In this document: piece after piece, positions 24,892 through 33,747 of the stretch
Numbering within the stretch: the stretch's first letter is position 1
How the letters are laid out: every line of letters begins with the position of its first letter
Source: Microbacterium sp. CGR2
GTDB taxonomy: Bacteria > Actinomycetota > Actinomycetes > Actinomycetales > Microbacteriaceae
Direction: 5' to 3'
Assembly: GCF_003626735.1 (NCBI RefSeq)
Contig: NZ_RBHX01000001.1
Span: 496,001 to 560,000, forward strand
DNA length: 64,000 nt
Translations under genes and position numbers: made by a program
The notes under the pieces: model-generated
Told to the model about the DNA's origin: nothing
Database searches by the model: none
What the model saw: only the letters and a program-made list of their open reading frames with translations

Positions 24892-25890
24892 TCAACCGAG
24901 ACGCGTCACTTCGGCGTGCGGCATCCGCTCGCTCATCACCCGGACCGCCTCGGGATTGTCGTCGACGAGCACGGCGTCGCGGCCCAGCGCCGAAGCCACA
25001 GCCCCTGTGGTGCCGCTGCCCGCGAACAGGTCGAGCACGCGGTCGCCCGGTCTGCTCGACGCGGTCACGATGCGACGGAGGATGCCCTCGGGCTTCTGCG
25101 TCGGGTAGCCCGTCTTCTCGCGGCCGGTCGTGGGCACGATCGTGTGCCACCACACGTCGGTGGGCAGCTTGCCGCGCGCTGCCTTCTCGGCGGTGACGAG
25201 TCCCGGCGCCATGTACGGCTCGCGGTCGACCTCCTCCGAGTTGAAGACGTACGTCCGCGGGTTCTTCACGTAGACGAGGATCGTGTCGTGCTTCGTGGGC
25301 CAGCGACGACGGGACTTCGCGCCGTAGTCGTAGGCCCAGATCAGCTCGTTGAGGAAGCACTCGCGCCCGAACACCGCATCGAGCATCACCTTCGCGTAGT
25401 GCGCCTCGCGGTAGTCGAGGTGCAGGTACAGCGTGCCGTCATCGGCGAGGAGACGCCACGCCTCCTCCAACCGGGGCATCAGGAACACACCGTAGTCGTC
25501 GAAGCTGTCGTCGTAGGTGCGCAGCATCCCGCGGACCCGCTCGTACTCATGCCCGTGGAAACCGTGGCGGACCTCGGATGCCGCGTCGCGCTCCACATCG
25601 TCCGCCGTACGCCGCGCCGTCACCACCTGACGCTCCTGCGCGCGCCCGGTGTTGAAAGGCGGATCGAGGTAGACGAGTGTGAAGGATGCCGAGGGCAGAC
25701 TTGCGGCGACCGCGAGGTTGTCGCCCTCGAGGATCGTGACGGCGCCCGGAACCTGCGGCATGAGCGTCGGAGAATCGCGCTTCCGTCGGCCGGAATCGAC
25801 CGAATCGACCGATTCGGCCGAAGCTGCGGCAGTCGTCCGAGTTTCGGATCCGTCCGTCGACAGGTCGGTCACGGCACCCGTTGCAGCCAT
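24892..25890 (-). CDS. Site-specific DNA methyltransferase, beta class (N6-adenine or N4-cytosine), solitary
   Basis: Amino-methyltransferase of about 332 residues. The catalytic DPPF (76-79, in LVYLDPPFNTGRAQ) precedes the AdoMet motif FAGSGTTG (289-296). That order defines the beta class. No restriction gene is nearby. The first 45 residues are a low-complexity tail. The start is uncertain: ATG 25890 overlaps lplA by 22 nt; GTG 25872 would overlap it by exactly 4 nt (GTGA); ATG 25761 would start just before the conserved region. It is in an operon with lplA. It may act in gene regulation or repair marking rather than restriction. The recognition sequence cannot be predicted. Confidence 0.85.
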   Translation of the reverse strand: MAATGAVTDLSTDGSETRTTAAASAESVDSVDSGRRKRDSPTLMPQVPGAVTILEGDNLAVAASLPSASFTLVYLDPPFNTGRAQERQVVTARRTADDVERDAASEVRHGFHGHEYERVRGMLRTYDDSFDDYGVFLMPRLEEAWRLLADDGTLYLHLDYREAHYAKVMLDAVFGRECFLNELIWAYDYGAKSRRRWPTKHDTILVYVKNPRTYVFNSEEVDREPYMAPGLVTAEKAARGKLPTDVWWHTIVPTTGREKTGYPTQKPEGILRRIVTASSRPGDRVLDLFAGSGTTGAVASALGRDAVLVDDNPEAVRVMSERMPHAEVTRLG

Positions 25891-26918
25891 GCGTCGGTCG
25901 CGAACTTCGACTCCACGAGCGCTTCGGCGGCAGCGTACTCGTCGGGGGTGATCGTGCCCGCCTCCGCGTCGGTGAGCGAGCGGAACGTGTCGATGAAACG
26001 CTCGATGATCTCGGCCCGGGTGAGCCCCGTCTGGCGGCGCAGCGGGTCGACGCGCTTGGCCGCCGAGGTCGTGCCCTTGTCGCTGAGCTTCTCCCGGCCG
26101 ATACGCAGCACCTCGGTCAGCATCTGGCCGTCGATGTCGTACGAGAGGGTCGCATGGTGCAGCACTCCCCCGTTGGCGAGACGCTTCTGCGCGGCGCCGC
26201 CGATCTTTCCGGTCGGGCTGGCGATGTCGTTGAGCGGCTGGTACACCGCGTCGATCCCGAGGGAGCGCAGCGCCTGCAGCACCCAGTCGTCGAGGAACGC
26301 GTACGAGTCGGCGAACGTCATGCCGGCGACGAGGGATGCCGGAACGTACAGCGAGTAGGTGATGATCTGCCCCGCGGCCATGAGCATCGCTCCGCCACCG
26401 GAGATGCGGCGCACCACGTCGAACGAGTGTCGCGCCGCGCCCTCGGGGTCGACCTCGTTCTTGTACGACTGGAAGGATCCGATCACGACGGCCGACTCGT
26501 CCCACTCCCAGATCCGCAGGGTCGGACGGCGACGTCCTTCTCCCACGCGCGTGGTGAGCACCTCGTCGAGAGCGAGGTTCATCCGCGGAGAGACGGCGCG
26601 GTCGTGCACGATCTCCCAGTCGAAGTCGCGCCAGCCGGGAGCGGTCACCAGGGCACGGCGCACCGCGGTTCCGACGGCTTCCGGCGTGAACCCGAGCAGC
26701 TGCGCCCCCTCGGGCAGGGCGCCGCGCACGGCCGCCGCGATCGCCGTGGCATCCGCTTCCACGGGCAGCCCGTTCACCGCCGCGTTGATGTCATCGAGCG
26801 CGGTGTCGGGCTCGAGGAAGAAGTCGCCGGCGAGACGGAAGCGGGCGATCCTGTCGTCCTCCACCTCGAGGTCGACGACGACGAGCTTTCCGCCTGGGAC
26901 CTTGTATTCACCGTGCAC
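25869..26918 (-). CDS. lplA: Lipoate-protein ligase with N-terminal accessory domain
   Basis: Activates and attaches lipoate to 2-oxoacid dehydrogenases and glycine cleavage H protein. Residues 1-90 look like the LplA accessory domain (GEYKVPGGKLVVVDLEV), which in E. coli lies at the C-terminus; here it comes first. The catalytic half follows, with WEWDESAVVIGSFQSYKNEV, RRISGGGAMLM and the catalytic lysine in SPTGKIGGAAQKR. Length is 349 residues. The start is GTG at 26918. The DNA methyltransferase follows in the same operon and the DUF1684 gene precedes it by 52 nt. Confidence 0.88.
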   Translation of the reverse strand: MHGEYKVPGGKLVVVDLEVEDDRIARFRLAGDFFLEPDTALDDINAAVNGLPVEADATAIAAAVRGALPEGAQLLGFTPEAVGTAVRRALVTAPGWRDFDWEIVHDRAVSPRMNLALDEVLTTRVGEGRRRPTLRIWEWDESAVVIGSFQSYKNEVDPEGAARHSFDVVRRISGGGAMLMAAGQIITYSLYVPASLVAGMTFADSYAFLDDWVLQALRSLGIDAVYQPLNDIASPTGKIGGAAQKRLANGGVLHHATLSYDIDGQMLTEVLRIGREKLSDKGTTSAAKRVDPLRRQTGLTRAEIIERFIDTFRSLTDAEAGTITPDEYAAAEALVESKFATDAWLQRVP

Positions 26919-26970
26919 GCCTCCAGCTTAAGCCGCGCAGGGCCGGAGAGGCGGGAGGAAGGGCTGCTTC

Positions 26971-27708
26971 TCAGCCGCCGAGCACCACGACGCGCTCCCC
27001 CGCGCGTATCGGGGTCGAGTACCGGTTCTCGGCCGGCGGCAACGGGCAGATGAACTGATCGGAGAAGGCGCAGGGAGGCAGGTACGCCCGCGTGAAGTCG
27101 ATGACGGCGGAGCCGTCCGCCGTCGGCTCCTCGAGAGCGAGGAAGCGGAAGCGGTACGTCTCGAGGCCGTTTGTCCCATCGGCGAACACCGCCCGAAGGA
27201 CACCCTTCGAGTTGCGGGTCGCCGTGAGGGTGTGCGGTGCGCCCGCGAGCTCGAATCGGAACCGACCTGCGACCGCTGTCTCCCGCGTCTCGCCGTCGAC
27301 CGCGCTGACCAGCATCCGCTCCCCGGGGGTCTCCTCGAAGGTGGCGGGCAGCCGCCACCGTTCGTCGGGCGCGTAGGCGTCGATGGCCGTGAACCACTGC
27401 CGTTGCGGGCGGGCGGGGTCGAGCACGCGCAGCGCGAGCGTTCCGTGCCGGTTGAAGACCCGCAGTTCCCGCCGTCCGATGCGGATGCTCTCACCGCCCC
27501 TCAGGGTCACCGTCTCGCCGTCGATGCCGAGGTCGGTCCCCCGGATGCCGCCGTCGCCGGTCAGCGCCCAGAGCCCGGGGATGCCGTCGACCGCCGCCGG
27601 CATCGTGATGAGCCAGTTCGTCGACTCCAGCGCGGAAGGTCCGTACTCCGACCCCGCGAGACGTTCGCGCTCCGCATGCCACTCGCGCCATTCGCTCACG
27701 AAGCTCAT
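26971..27708 (-). CDS. DUF1684 domain protein
   Basis: A 245-residue protein of a conserved family without assigned function. The family hallmark YLPPCAFSDQFICPLPPAEN is near residue 210 and the N-terminus FVSEWREWHAERE is typical. No signal peptide or membrane span is seen, so it is likely cytoplasmic. It is 52 nt upstream of lplA on the same strand and could be cotranscribed. I can add no function. Confidence 0.85.
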   Translation of the reverse strand: MSFVSEWREWHAERERLAGSEYGPSALESTNWLITMPAAVDGIPGLWALTGDGGIRGTDLGIDGETVTLRGGESIRIGRRELRVFNRHGTLALRVLDPARPQRQWFTAIDAYAPDERWRLPATFEETPGERMLVSAVDGETRETAVAGRFRFELAGAPHTLTATRNSKGVLRAVFADGTNGLETYRFRFLALEEPTADGSAVIDFTRAYLPPCAFSDQFICPLPPAENRYSTPIRAGERVVVLGG

Positions 27709-27901
27709 CCGGCCCCCTCACCTCACCGCGGAATGATGATCCGAATGTAGGGCGAGCGCGCGGTCGGGCGCGCGGATGACGTCACGCGCATTCACCGCAC
27801 GTCATGCGGCGACTTCGGAGGAAACATCGCGGGCGCCCGGATGCCGTCGGCCGTCGCCGGCCGCTGCGACCAGCTCTCTTCGCGATCAGGGCTGGTCGGG
27901 G

Positions 27902-28765
27902 TCAGGGCTGGTCGCGCCGAGCGATGCGTCGATCGAGCCACGCGAGCACGTCGGCTCGCACCTCGTGCTGCTGAGTCTCGTTGAAGATCTCGTGGCGCGC
28001 GTCGGGGTAGACCAGGGTGGTGACGTCGGAGAGACCTGATCGGGTGCGGTACTCGTCGGCGAGCCTGTGCACACTGCGCGGTCCGCCGACCGGGTCGTCG
28101 CGGCCGACGAGGAGCAGCACCGGGATGTCTCGTCCGAGGTTCCTGGCGGGCCGTCCGTACAGGCGCGCGGCCTCGATCGGCCCGAACAGCTTCAGCAGCG
28201 GCACATCGGTGGTGAGCGGATCGTCACCGAACGACTGCCAGATGGCGGGATCGCGGCTCAGCCACTCGAAGCCGGTGGCGTCGAGCCCCGCCCACCGCGC
28301 GTTCAGCGGGGCGGCGTTGAGAGAACCCGGCATCCGCAGCGCCGAGCCCGAGAGGATGACGGCATCCCACGCCTCCGGGTGATCGTTGACCAGCATCTGC
28401 GCCAGGAACGAGCCCCACGAGTGGCCGAGCAGGACGAGGGGAAGATCGGGGTTCTCGTCGCGGATGATGCCTGTCAGCCGCCAGATGGCATCCTTGGCCG
28501 CACGGAGTCCACCCTTCCCGAGGCGGCCGAGCTTGGCAGGGCCACCGTGCTGGCGGATGCCGGTGCGGCCGTGACCGCGGTGATCGTCGGCGTAGACGGT
28601 ATAGCCGGCGCCGGTGAGGTCCTGCACCAGCGCCGCGTAGCGACCGGCGTGTTCGCCGACCCCGTGCAGCAGCTGGACCACGCCGCGCGGGGTCGTCGAG
28701 GCCGGGTGGACGTCATAGACGATGACGACGCCATGGGCGTCGGTGAATTCGCGGGTATCCGTCAC
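27902..28765 (-). CDS. Alpha/beta hydrolase, monoacylglycerol lipase/lysophospholipase type
   Basis: A 287-residue hydrolase with the nucleophile elbow GHSWGS (about residues 113-118), oxyanion-region LLHGVGEHAGRYAALVQDL near residue 33, catalytic aspartate in VGRDDPVGG and histidine in DARHEIFNE. The YADDHRGHGRTG segment is typical of the Hydrolase_4 group that acts on monoacylglycerols or lysophospholipids. No signal peptide. A 193-nt gap to the DUF1684 gene holds only a short direct repeat (CAGGGCTGGTCG at about 27888 and 27904). Confidence 0.85.
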   Translation of the reverse strand: MTDTREFTDAHGVVIVYDVHPASTTPRGVVQLLHGVGEHAGRYAALVQDLTGAGYTVYADDHRGHGRTGIRQHGGPAKLGRLGKGGLRAAKDAIWRLTGIIRDENPDLPLVLLGHSWGSFLAQMLVNDHPEAWDAVILSGSALRMPGSLNAAPLNARWAGLDATGFEWLSRDPAIWQSFGDDPLTTDVPLLKLFGPIEAARLYGRPARNLGRDIPVLLLVGRDDPVGGPRSVHRLADEYRTRSGLSDVTTLVYPDARHEIFNETQQHEVRADVLAWLDRRIARRDQP

Positions 28766-28799
28766 GGGGAGAGCCTACCGACGGTTGGCATGCGGCACC

Positions 28800-29537
28800 T
28801 CACCGGCCGAGCGCAGCGCAGACGGCGAGCGCGGTGGCGTGATCGGTCACCTCGTACCCTCCGACGCCGTCGGCGGCCGATCCCATGCGCACCCCGCCGG
28901 TCTCGCTCACCGCGCGTTTGGCGGAGAAGTGGATCGCGTCGACACCGATCGCCGCGAGCGCCGGGGCGCTGACGGCATCCACGCCGCTCCCTGCCATGAT
29001 CTCGATGTCGCCCTCCGCGGCGGCGACGAGCGCACGAAGGGTGTCGATGCCGCCGATGGCGGTGGATGCGCCCCCGGAGGTGAGGATGCGCCGGAGTCCG
29101 AGACCACGGGCGGCGTGCAGGGTGGCGAGGGGGTCGACGGTCATGTCGATCGCCCGATGCAGCGTGACGGATGCTCCGCTCGCGGCATCGCGCAGGCGAC
29201 TCATCGCCTCGACATCCAACAGGCCGCCGGCGTCGAGGGCGCCGATCACGACTCCCTGGGCGCCGGCCCCGATCGCGCGGCGGACATCGCGCTCGGAGAC
29301 GGCGAGCTCGTCGGCGTCGTAGTGGAAACCGCCGGCGCGGGGGCGGATCAGCACGTGCACCTCCGGTCCGTCGGCACCCGCCGCCTCGAGCGCGAGTTCG
29401 AGTGTGGCGGGTGACGGGGTGAGGCCGCCGAGGGCGAGGGCCGACGCGAGTTCGACGCGCGCGGCACCGACGTCTGCGGCGATGCGCACGCCCGCGGGGT
29501 CCTGCACGGCGATCTCCAGGGCGAGCGTTCGATTCAC
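28800..29537 (-). CDS. cutC: CutC-family protein (copper homeostasis protein)
   Basis: A 245-residue TIM-barrel protein. The conserved segments EIAVQDPAGVRIAADVGAARVEL, VLIRPRAGGFHYDADEL, VIGALDAGG, TLHRAID and ILTSGGA match the CutC family throughout. The family was linked to copper tolerance in E. coli, but its direct function is unresolved. The GTG at 29537 is chosen because the conserved strand begins two residues later; the AGAGG just before it is too close for an ideal ribosome-binding site. It is divergent from the MFS exporter unit, 68 nt away. Confidence 0.86.
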   Translation of the reverse strand: MNRTLALEIAVQDPAGVRIAADVGAARVELASALALGGLTPSPATLELALEAAGADGPEVHVLIRPRAGGFHYDADELAVSERDVRRAIGAGAQGVVIGALDAGGLLDVEAMSRLRDAASGASVTLHRAIDMTVDPLATLHAARGLGLRRILTSGGASTAIGGIDTLRALVAAAEGDIEIMAGSGVDAVSAPALAAIGVDAIHFSAKRAVSETGGVRMGSAADGVGGYEVTDHATALAVCAALGR

Positions 29538-29605
29538 CTCTCCATTGTGCCGCCCCTGGCCTCTCCCCACCTCTTCGCCGAGAGATTGGATAGCCTGGAA
29601 GAGCA

Positions 29606-29701
29606 ATGTCCGCGTCCGAAGAGAACCTGCCCCCGCTCGATGCCGAGCCCGCGGTGCATGGTGGATCGAGCGCGACGAGCGGGCGGGTGATCGAGCCATG
29701 A
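29606..29701 (+). CDS. Candidate 31-residue leader ORF coupled to the MFS exporter
   Basis: ATG at 29606 has a well-placed GGAAG upstream and opens a 31-codon frame (MSASEENLPPLDAEPAVHGG...) whose stop overlaps the exporter ATG as ATGA. The peptide is acidic, without a membrane span. The exporter start has only a weak site of its own, so translation of this frame could feed it. A sequencing or natural frameshift that split one longer N-terminus is the alternative. Coding is inferred from the ribosome-binding site and coupling only. Confidence 0.45.
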   Translation: MSASEENLPPLDAEPAVHGGSSATSGRVIEP

Positions 29702-31035
29702 GCGCCATGTTCCGCTCCTTCGCGAACGTGAACTACCGCATCTGGTTCTTCGGCGCCCTGGTGTCGAACGTCGGCGGCTGGATGCAGGCCACCGCCCAGG
29801 ACTGGGTCGTGCTGACCGAACTGACCGACAACGACGCCGCCGCCATGGGCTTCACGATGGCCCTGCAGTTCGGCCCGCCCCTGGTGCTCGTCAGCCTCAC
29901 CGGGTGGGTGGCCGACCGCTTCGATCGGCGCCACATCCTCTTCGTCACGCAGGCCGGACTTCTCGCACTGGCCGTCGCCGTCGGAGTGCTGCTGCTCGGC
30001 GGAGTGATGACGCTGCCGATGATGTTCGGCTTCGCACTCGCGTTCGGAGTCGTGAACGCGTTCGACGCTCCGGCGCGGCAGGCCTTCGTCTCCGACATGG
30101 TGTCTGCGGGCGACACCTCCAACGCCGTCGCCCTCAACTCGGCATCCTTCAACCTGGCGCGCATGATCGGCCCGGCCGTCGGTGGACTCCTGATCGTGGC
30201 CATCGGCTCCGGCTGGGTCTTCATCGTCAACGCGGCGACGTTCCTCGCGATGATCCTCGCCCTGATGCTGATGCGGCAGAGCCTGCTCGCCCCCCGCCTG
30301 AAGAACCGCAATCGAGGCGGCCTGGCGGCCGGCTTCCGGTACGTCTGGGCGCGCAGCGATCTCCGCGTCGTCTTCGTGACGGTGTTCCTCGTCGGCGCCT
30401 TCGGGATGAACTTCCCCATCTTCGCCTCGACGATGGCGATCGAATTCGGGTCGGGCGCCGACGGGTACGGCGTGCTCAGCTCCATCCTCGCGATCGGGTC
30501 TCTCGCCGGCGCCCTGCTCGCGGCCCGGCGGGACCGGGCGCGCGTGCGGGTCGTGATCCTCGCCGCCGGGGGCTTCGGCATCGCCGCGTTCGTGTCGTCC
30601 GCGATGCCGACCTATGCCTCGTACGCCGTCACGCTGATGTTCACCGGGTTCATGATCGTGACCCTGCTGACCACGGCGAACGGCTACGTGCAGATGACCA
30701 CCGACCCTGCTCTTCGCGGACGCGTGCTCGCCCTGTACATGGCGGTGATCATGGGCTCGACACCCGTCGGTGCGCCCATCGCCGGGTGGGTGGCCGACAC
30801 ATTCGGCCCTCGGGCGGCGATCATGCTCGGCGGAACTGCGGGCCTCGTCGCCTGCGCGATCGGCGCGGTCTGGGTGTTCTCCTCCGGCCGCTTGCATCGC
30901 GACGAGAACCGGCGGTTCCTGCTCACTCTCGACGAGACGCGCCCCCTCGACATCATCGACCGGCCCGACCCCATCGAATTCAGCGACGAGGCGGCCGTCA
31001 CCACACCCATCCGCACATCGAAGAAGAGCGACTGA
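29698..31035 (+). CDS. MFS transporter, DHA3/EntS-like exporter
   Basis: A 445-residue transporter with about twelve membrane spans. NYRIWFFGALVSNVGGWMQATAQDWVVL at the N-terminus, GWVADRFDRRHILFVTQ (loop 2-3) and NAFDAPARQAFVSDMV are characteristic of the MFS_3 group related to enterobactin exporter EntS. The C-terminal tail after residue 400 is polar and cytoplasmic. The substrate is unknown. The ATG overlaps the stop of the 31-codon ORF upstream. It is divergent from cutC. Confidence 0.85.
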   Translation: MSAMFRSFANVNYRIWFFGALVSNVGGWMQATAQDWVVLTELTDNDAAAMGFTMALQFGPPLVLVSLTGWVADRFDRRHILFVTQAGLLALAVAVGVLLLGGVMTLPMMFGFALAFGVVNAFDAPARQAFVSDMVSAGDTSNAVALNSASFNLARMIGPAVGGLLIVAIGSGWVFIVNAATFLAMILALMLMRQSLLAPRLKNRNRGGLAAGFRYVWARSDLRVVFVTVFLVGAFGMNFPIFASTMAIEFGSGADGYGVLSSILAIGSLAGALLAARRDRARVRVVILAAGGFGIAAFVSSAMPTYASYAVTLMFTGFMIVTLLTTANGYVQMTTDPALRGRVLALYMAVIMGSTPVGAPIAGWVADTFGPRAAIMLGGTAGLVACAIGAVWVFSSGRLHRDENRRFLLTLDETRPLDIIDRPDPIEFSDEAAVTTPIRTSKKSD

Positions 31036-31107
31036 CGCTCCCGCACGAACAACGGTGCGCTTGTCAACACCCTTTGCCGTCGGCGTCCCGGATCGTAGGG
31101 TCTTCGC

Positions 31108-31491
31108 ATGGACGAGAACATGGAAAGCACCCCGCACCCCCAGGATCCCGCTGAAGGCGCTCCCGGCGTCGACACGAGCACGGAAGACGAAGGCCACCAG
31201 GGTGGCGACGAAGGCGCCATCCAAGGCGATGCGTCCCGTGGCGAGTCGACCGGAGGGGCGATTCAGGGCGACGCCAGTTCGCACGACGGTCTGGTCGCAG
31301 ACGGTGAGGGCGGCGCCATCCAGGGAGACAGCTCCCGCGGCGAGTCCACCGGCGGCGCCATCCAGGGCAGCTCAGGCCCGGGGGACGCTCCGCTGGGCGG
31401 CCACGAGACCACCGAGAACCAGCTCGGGGCAGACAACGCCGCAGAAGAGGATTCGCTGAAGACCCTCGACCCGGACTCCCCTCCGGCCTGA
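31108..31491 (+). CDS. Acidic repetitive protein, function unknown
   Basis: A 127-residue protein, very acidic and rich in Gly, Asp, Glu and Ser. The phrase GAIQGD/S(A/S)S occurs four times, twice within GAIQGDxSRGESTGGAIQG, at about residues 36-90. No hydrophobic stretch, cysteine or known domain is visible; it is probably disordered. It is not a simple slip artefact because the repeat copies differ at synonymous positions. It stands alone between an exporter and rocD, with ATG at 31108 after GTAGGG. I do not recognise a family. Confidence 0.65.
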   Translation: MDENMESTPHPQDPAEGAPGVDTSTEDEGHQGGDEGAIQGDASRGESTGGAIQGDASSHDGLVADGEGGAIQGDSSRGESTGGAIQGSSGPGDAPLGGHETTENQLGADNAAEEDSLKTLDPDSPPA

Positions 31492-31534
31492 ACCGATTCC
31501 GAGCCGGCCCCGCCAAGGGCCGACTCGGAGGGCT

Positions 31535-32734
31535 TCAGGCTCCGAGCACGAGCTTGAGCTGCTCGACCGCCCAGTCGATCTCCGTCGCACGGATGACCAG
31601 GGGCGGTGCGATGCGGATGGTCTGGCCGTGGGTGTCTTTGACGAGCACGCCGCGCGCCAGGAGCTTCTCCGCGATCTCGCGACCGGTCCCGCGAGCGGGA
31701 TCGATGTCGACGCCGGCCCACAGCCCTGCGATGCGGATGGCCGTGACGCCGTGTCCGACGAGCGGCTGCAGCGCCTTGTCGAGGTGGGCGCCGAGGGCGC
31801 GCGCACGCTCCTGGAACTCACCCGATTCGAGCATCTCGACCACACGCAGCCCGACGGCTGCGGCGAGCGGGTTGCCGCCGAACGTCGAGCCGTGCTCGCC
31901 GGGGCGGATCACGCCGAGCACGTCCGCGTCGCCGACGACGGCGGAGACGGGAAGGATGCCGCCGCCGAGCGCCTTGCCCAGCAGATACAGGTCGGGCACG
32001 ACGCCTTCGCGATCGCACGCGAACGTCTCGCCGACGCGCCCGAGGCCGGACTGGATCTCGTCGGCGATGAACAGCACGTTCTTCTCGTCGCAGATCTCAC
32101 GGATGCGGCGGAGGTATCCCTCCGGCGGGATCACGACTCCCGCTTCGCCCTGGATCGGTTCGATGAGCACGGCCGCCGTGTCGTCGGTGATGGCGGCGGC
32201 GATCGCATCCGCATCTCCGTAGGGGACGACATCGAAACCGGGCGTGTATGGCCCGAAGTCGTCACGCGCTGACTCGTCGTCGCTGAAGCTGACGATCGTC
32301 GTCGTACGTCCGTGGAAGTTGCCGGCAGCGACGATGATGCGGGCGCGCCCGTCGGCGATCCCCTTGGACCGGTACCCCCAGGCACGGGCGACCTTGATGC
32401 CGGTCTCGACCGCTTCGGCGCCGGTGTTCATCGGCAGCACCATCTCTTTGCCCGCCAGTTTCGCGAGCTCGGCGGCGAACATCTCGAGACGATCGCTGAC
32501 GAACGCGCGGCTGACGAGCGTGACGCGGCCGAGCTGCTCGGTGAGGGCTGCGACCAGAGCCGGATGCCGGTGGCCGAAGTTCACCGCCGAGTAGGCCGAG
32601 AGCAGGTCGAGGTACCGCTTGCCCTCGACGTCGGTGAGCCAGGCGCCCTCTCCGCGGGCGATGTTCACCGGCAGCGGGTGGTAGTTGTGCGCCACGTGCG
32701 GTTCAGCCGTCACCGCTGCCGGCAGGGTCGTCAC
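31535..32734 (-). CDS. rocD: Ornithine aminotransferase
   Basis: PLP enzyme that converts L-ornithine and 2-oxoglutarate to glutamate semialdehyde and glutamate. Length is 399 residues. NTGAEAVETGIKVAR, GNFHGRTTTIVSFSDD, FIADEIQSGLGRVG and the PLP lysine in LYLLGKALGGG match ornithine-oxo-acid transaminases. The GTG at 32734 overlaps the stop of the arginine-dihydrolase-like gene by 4 nt, so both are coupled. Its product cyclises to pyrroline-5-carboxylate, which PutA, encoded 2.8 kb away, oxidises to glutamate. Confidence 0.93.
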   Translation of the reverse strand: MTTLPAAVTAEPHVAHNYHPLPVNIARGEGAWLTDVEGKRYLDLLSAYSAVNFGHRHPALVAALTEQLGRVTLVSRAFVSDRLEMFAAELAKLAGKEMVLPMNTGAEAVETGIKVARAWGYRSKGIADGRARIIVAAGNFHGRTTTIVSFSDDESARDDFGPYTPGFDVVPYGDADAIAAAITDDTAAVLIEPIQGEAGVVIPPEGYLRRIREICDEKNVLFIADEIQSGLGRVGETFACDREGVVPDLYLLGKALGGGILPVSAVVGDADVLGVIRPGEHGSTFGGNPLAAAVGLRVVEMLESGEFQERARALGAHLDKALQPLVGHGVTAIRIAGLWAGVDIDPARGTGREIAEKLLARGVLVKDTHGQTIRIAPPLVIRATEIDWAVEQLKLVLGA

Positions 32735-33624
32735 TTGGCACCGCGGAGTTCGAGCGTGCAGCACTTGATGCCGCCGCCACCGAGGAGAAGCTCGGAGAGG
32801 TCGACCATGATCGGGTTGTAGCCCCGCTCGCGCAGCTGCTGCTCGAAACCCTTCGCCCGCGGGGAGATGACCACGTTGTAGCCGTCGCTGGAGGAGTTCA
32901 GTCCGAACACCGATCCGTCTTCGTCGGAGACCAGGATCGCCTCGGGGAAGCGCTCTTCGAGGATCGCCCGGCTCGCGTCGTCGAAAGCCCCGGGGAGGTA
33001 CGCGATGTTGGCGCGCTCCGGGCCGCCGTTCTCGACGCCCTGCACCGGGTCGAGCACCGCGATCGCGGTGTCGAGGTGGTAGAACCGGGGATCGACGAGG
33101 TTCAGCGAGAGCACCTCGCGGCCGAACACCTCGCCCACCTCGCGGTGGCTGTCACCGGTCGAGCGGAATCCGGTACCGGCGAGGATCACGTCGCCGACGA
33201 GGAGGAAGTCGCCCTCACCCTCGTTGACCTCCTCGGGGATGACCGTGTCGTAGCCGGCGTCGCGGAACCAGTCGGCGAAGGCCGGGGACTCGCCCTGGCG
33301 CTCGACGAAACGGAACTTCGGGACGTAGGCGCGGCCGTCGATGAGGAACCCGCCGTTGGCGGTGTAGACCATGTCGGGGAATCCGGCGAGCGGCTCGATC
33401 AGTTCGACCGTGTGCCCGAGCTCGACGTAGAGATCGTGCAGTTTCTTCCACTGCTCGACGGCCTTGGCGGTGTCCGTGGGCTTGCTCGGCTCCATCCACG
33501 GGTTGATGGAGTAGTTCACGGTGAAGTGGGACGGCTCGCACATCAGGTAGTGGCGACGGTGCGCCGTGCGAGCGGGGCCGGCGGTCGTGGTCTCCGACGT
33601 GGTCATGGTGTTTTCGAAAGACAT
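32731..33624 (-). CDS. Guanidino-group-modifying hydrolase: arginine dihydrolase-like (often annotated dimethylargininase)
   Basis: A 297-residue enzyme of the amidinotransferase/arginine deiminase fold. Catalytic H183 (RFYHLDTA) and C288 (GGIKCCTLELR) are visible, with VYTANGG at residues 87-92 and the acidic loop EGEGDF at 136-141. The segments YLMCEPSHFTVNYSINPWME and KAVEQWKKL closely resemble, as I remember it, the N-terminal arginine dihydrolase domain of cyanobacterial AgrE/ArgZ, which turns arginine into ornithine, CO2 and two ammonia. Coupling to rocD supports ornithine as product. GAGGAGCACCC precedes the ATG. Dimethylargininase (giving citrulline) is the alternative. Confidence 0.82.
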   Translation of the reverse strand: MSFENTMTTSETTTAGPARTAHRRHYLMCEPSHFTVNYSINPWMEPSKPTDTAKAVEQWKKLHDLYVELGHTVELIEPLAGFPDMVYTANGGFLIDGRAYVPKFRFVERQGESPAFADWFRDAGYDTVIPEEVNEGEGDFLLVGDVILAGTGFRSTGDSHREVGEVFGREVLSLNLVDPRFYHLDTAIAVLDPVQGVENGGPERANIAYLPGAFDDASRAILEERFPEAILVSDEDGSVFGLNSSSDGYNVVISPRAKGFEQQLRERGYNPIMVDLSELLLGGGGIKCCTLELRGAK

Positions 33625-33747
33625 GGGTGCTCCTCGGAACAGGGCGCGGCGGACGCTGTCCAGGGGCCCGGCGGTCCTTCGACCCGCTGCTCCTTCGAGC
33701 AGGCGCGGGGAAGATGCGACTCGGGCACGCCACCGTCCATTGTGGCA

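Noticed and set aside
24892..25890. Restriction-modification system
   Set aside because: No endonuclease or specificity gene within the neighbouring genes (cupin, lplA, DUF1684).
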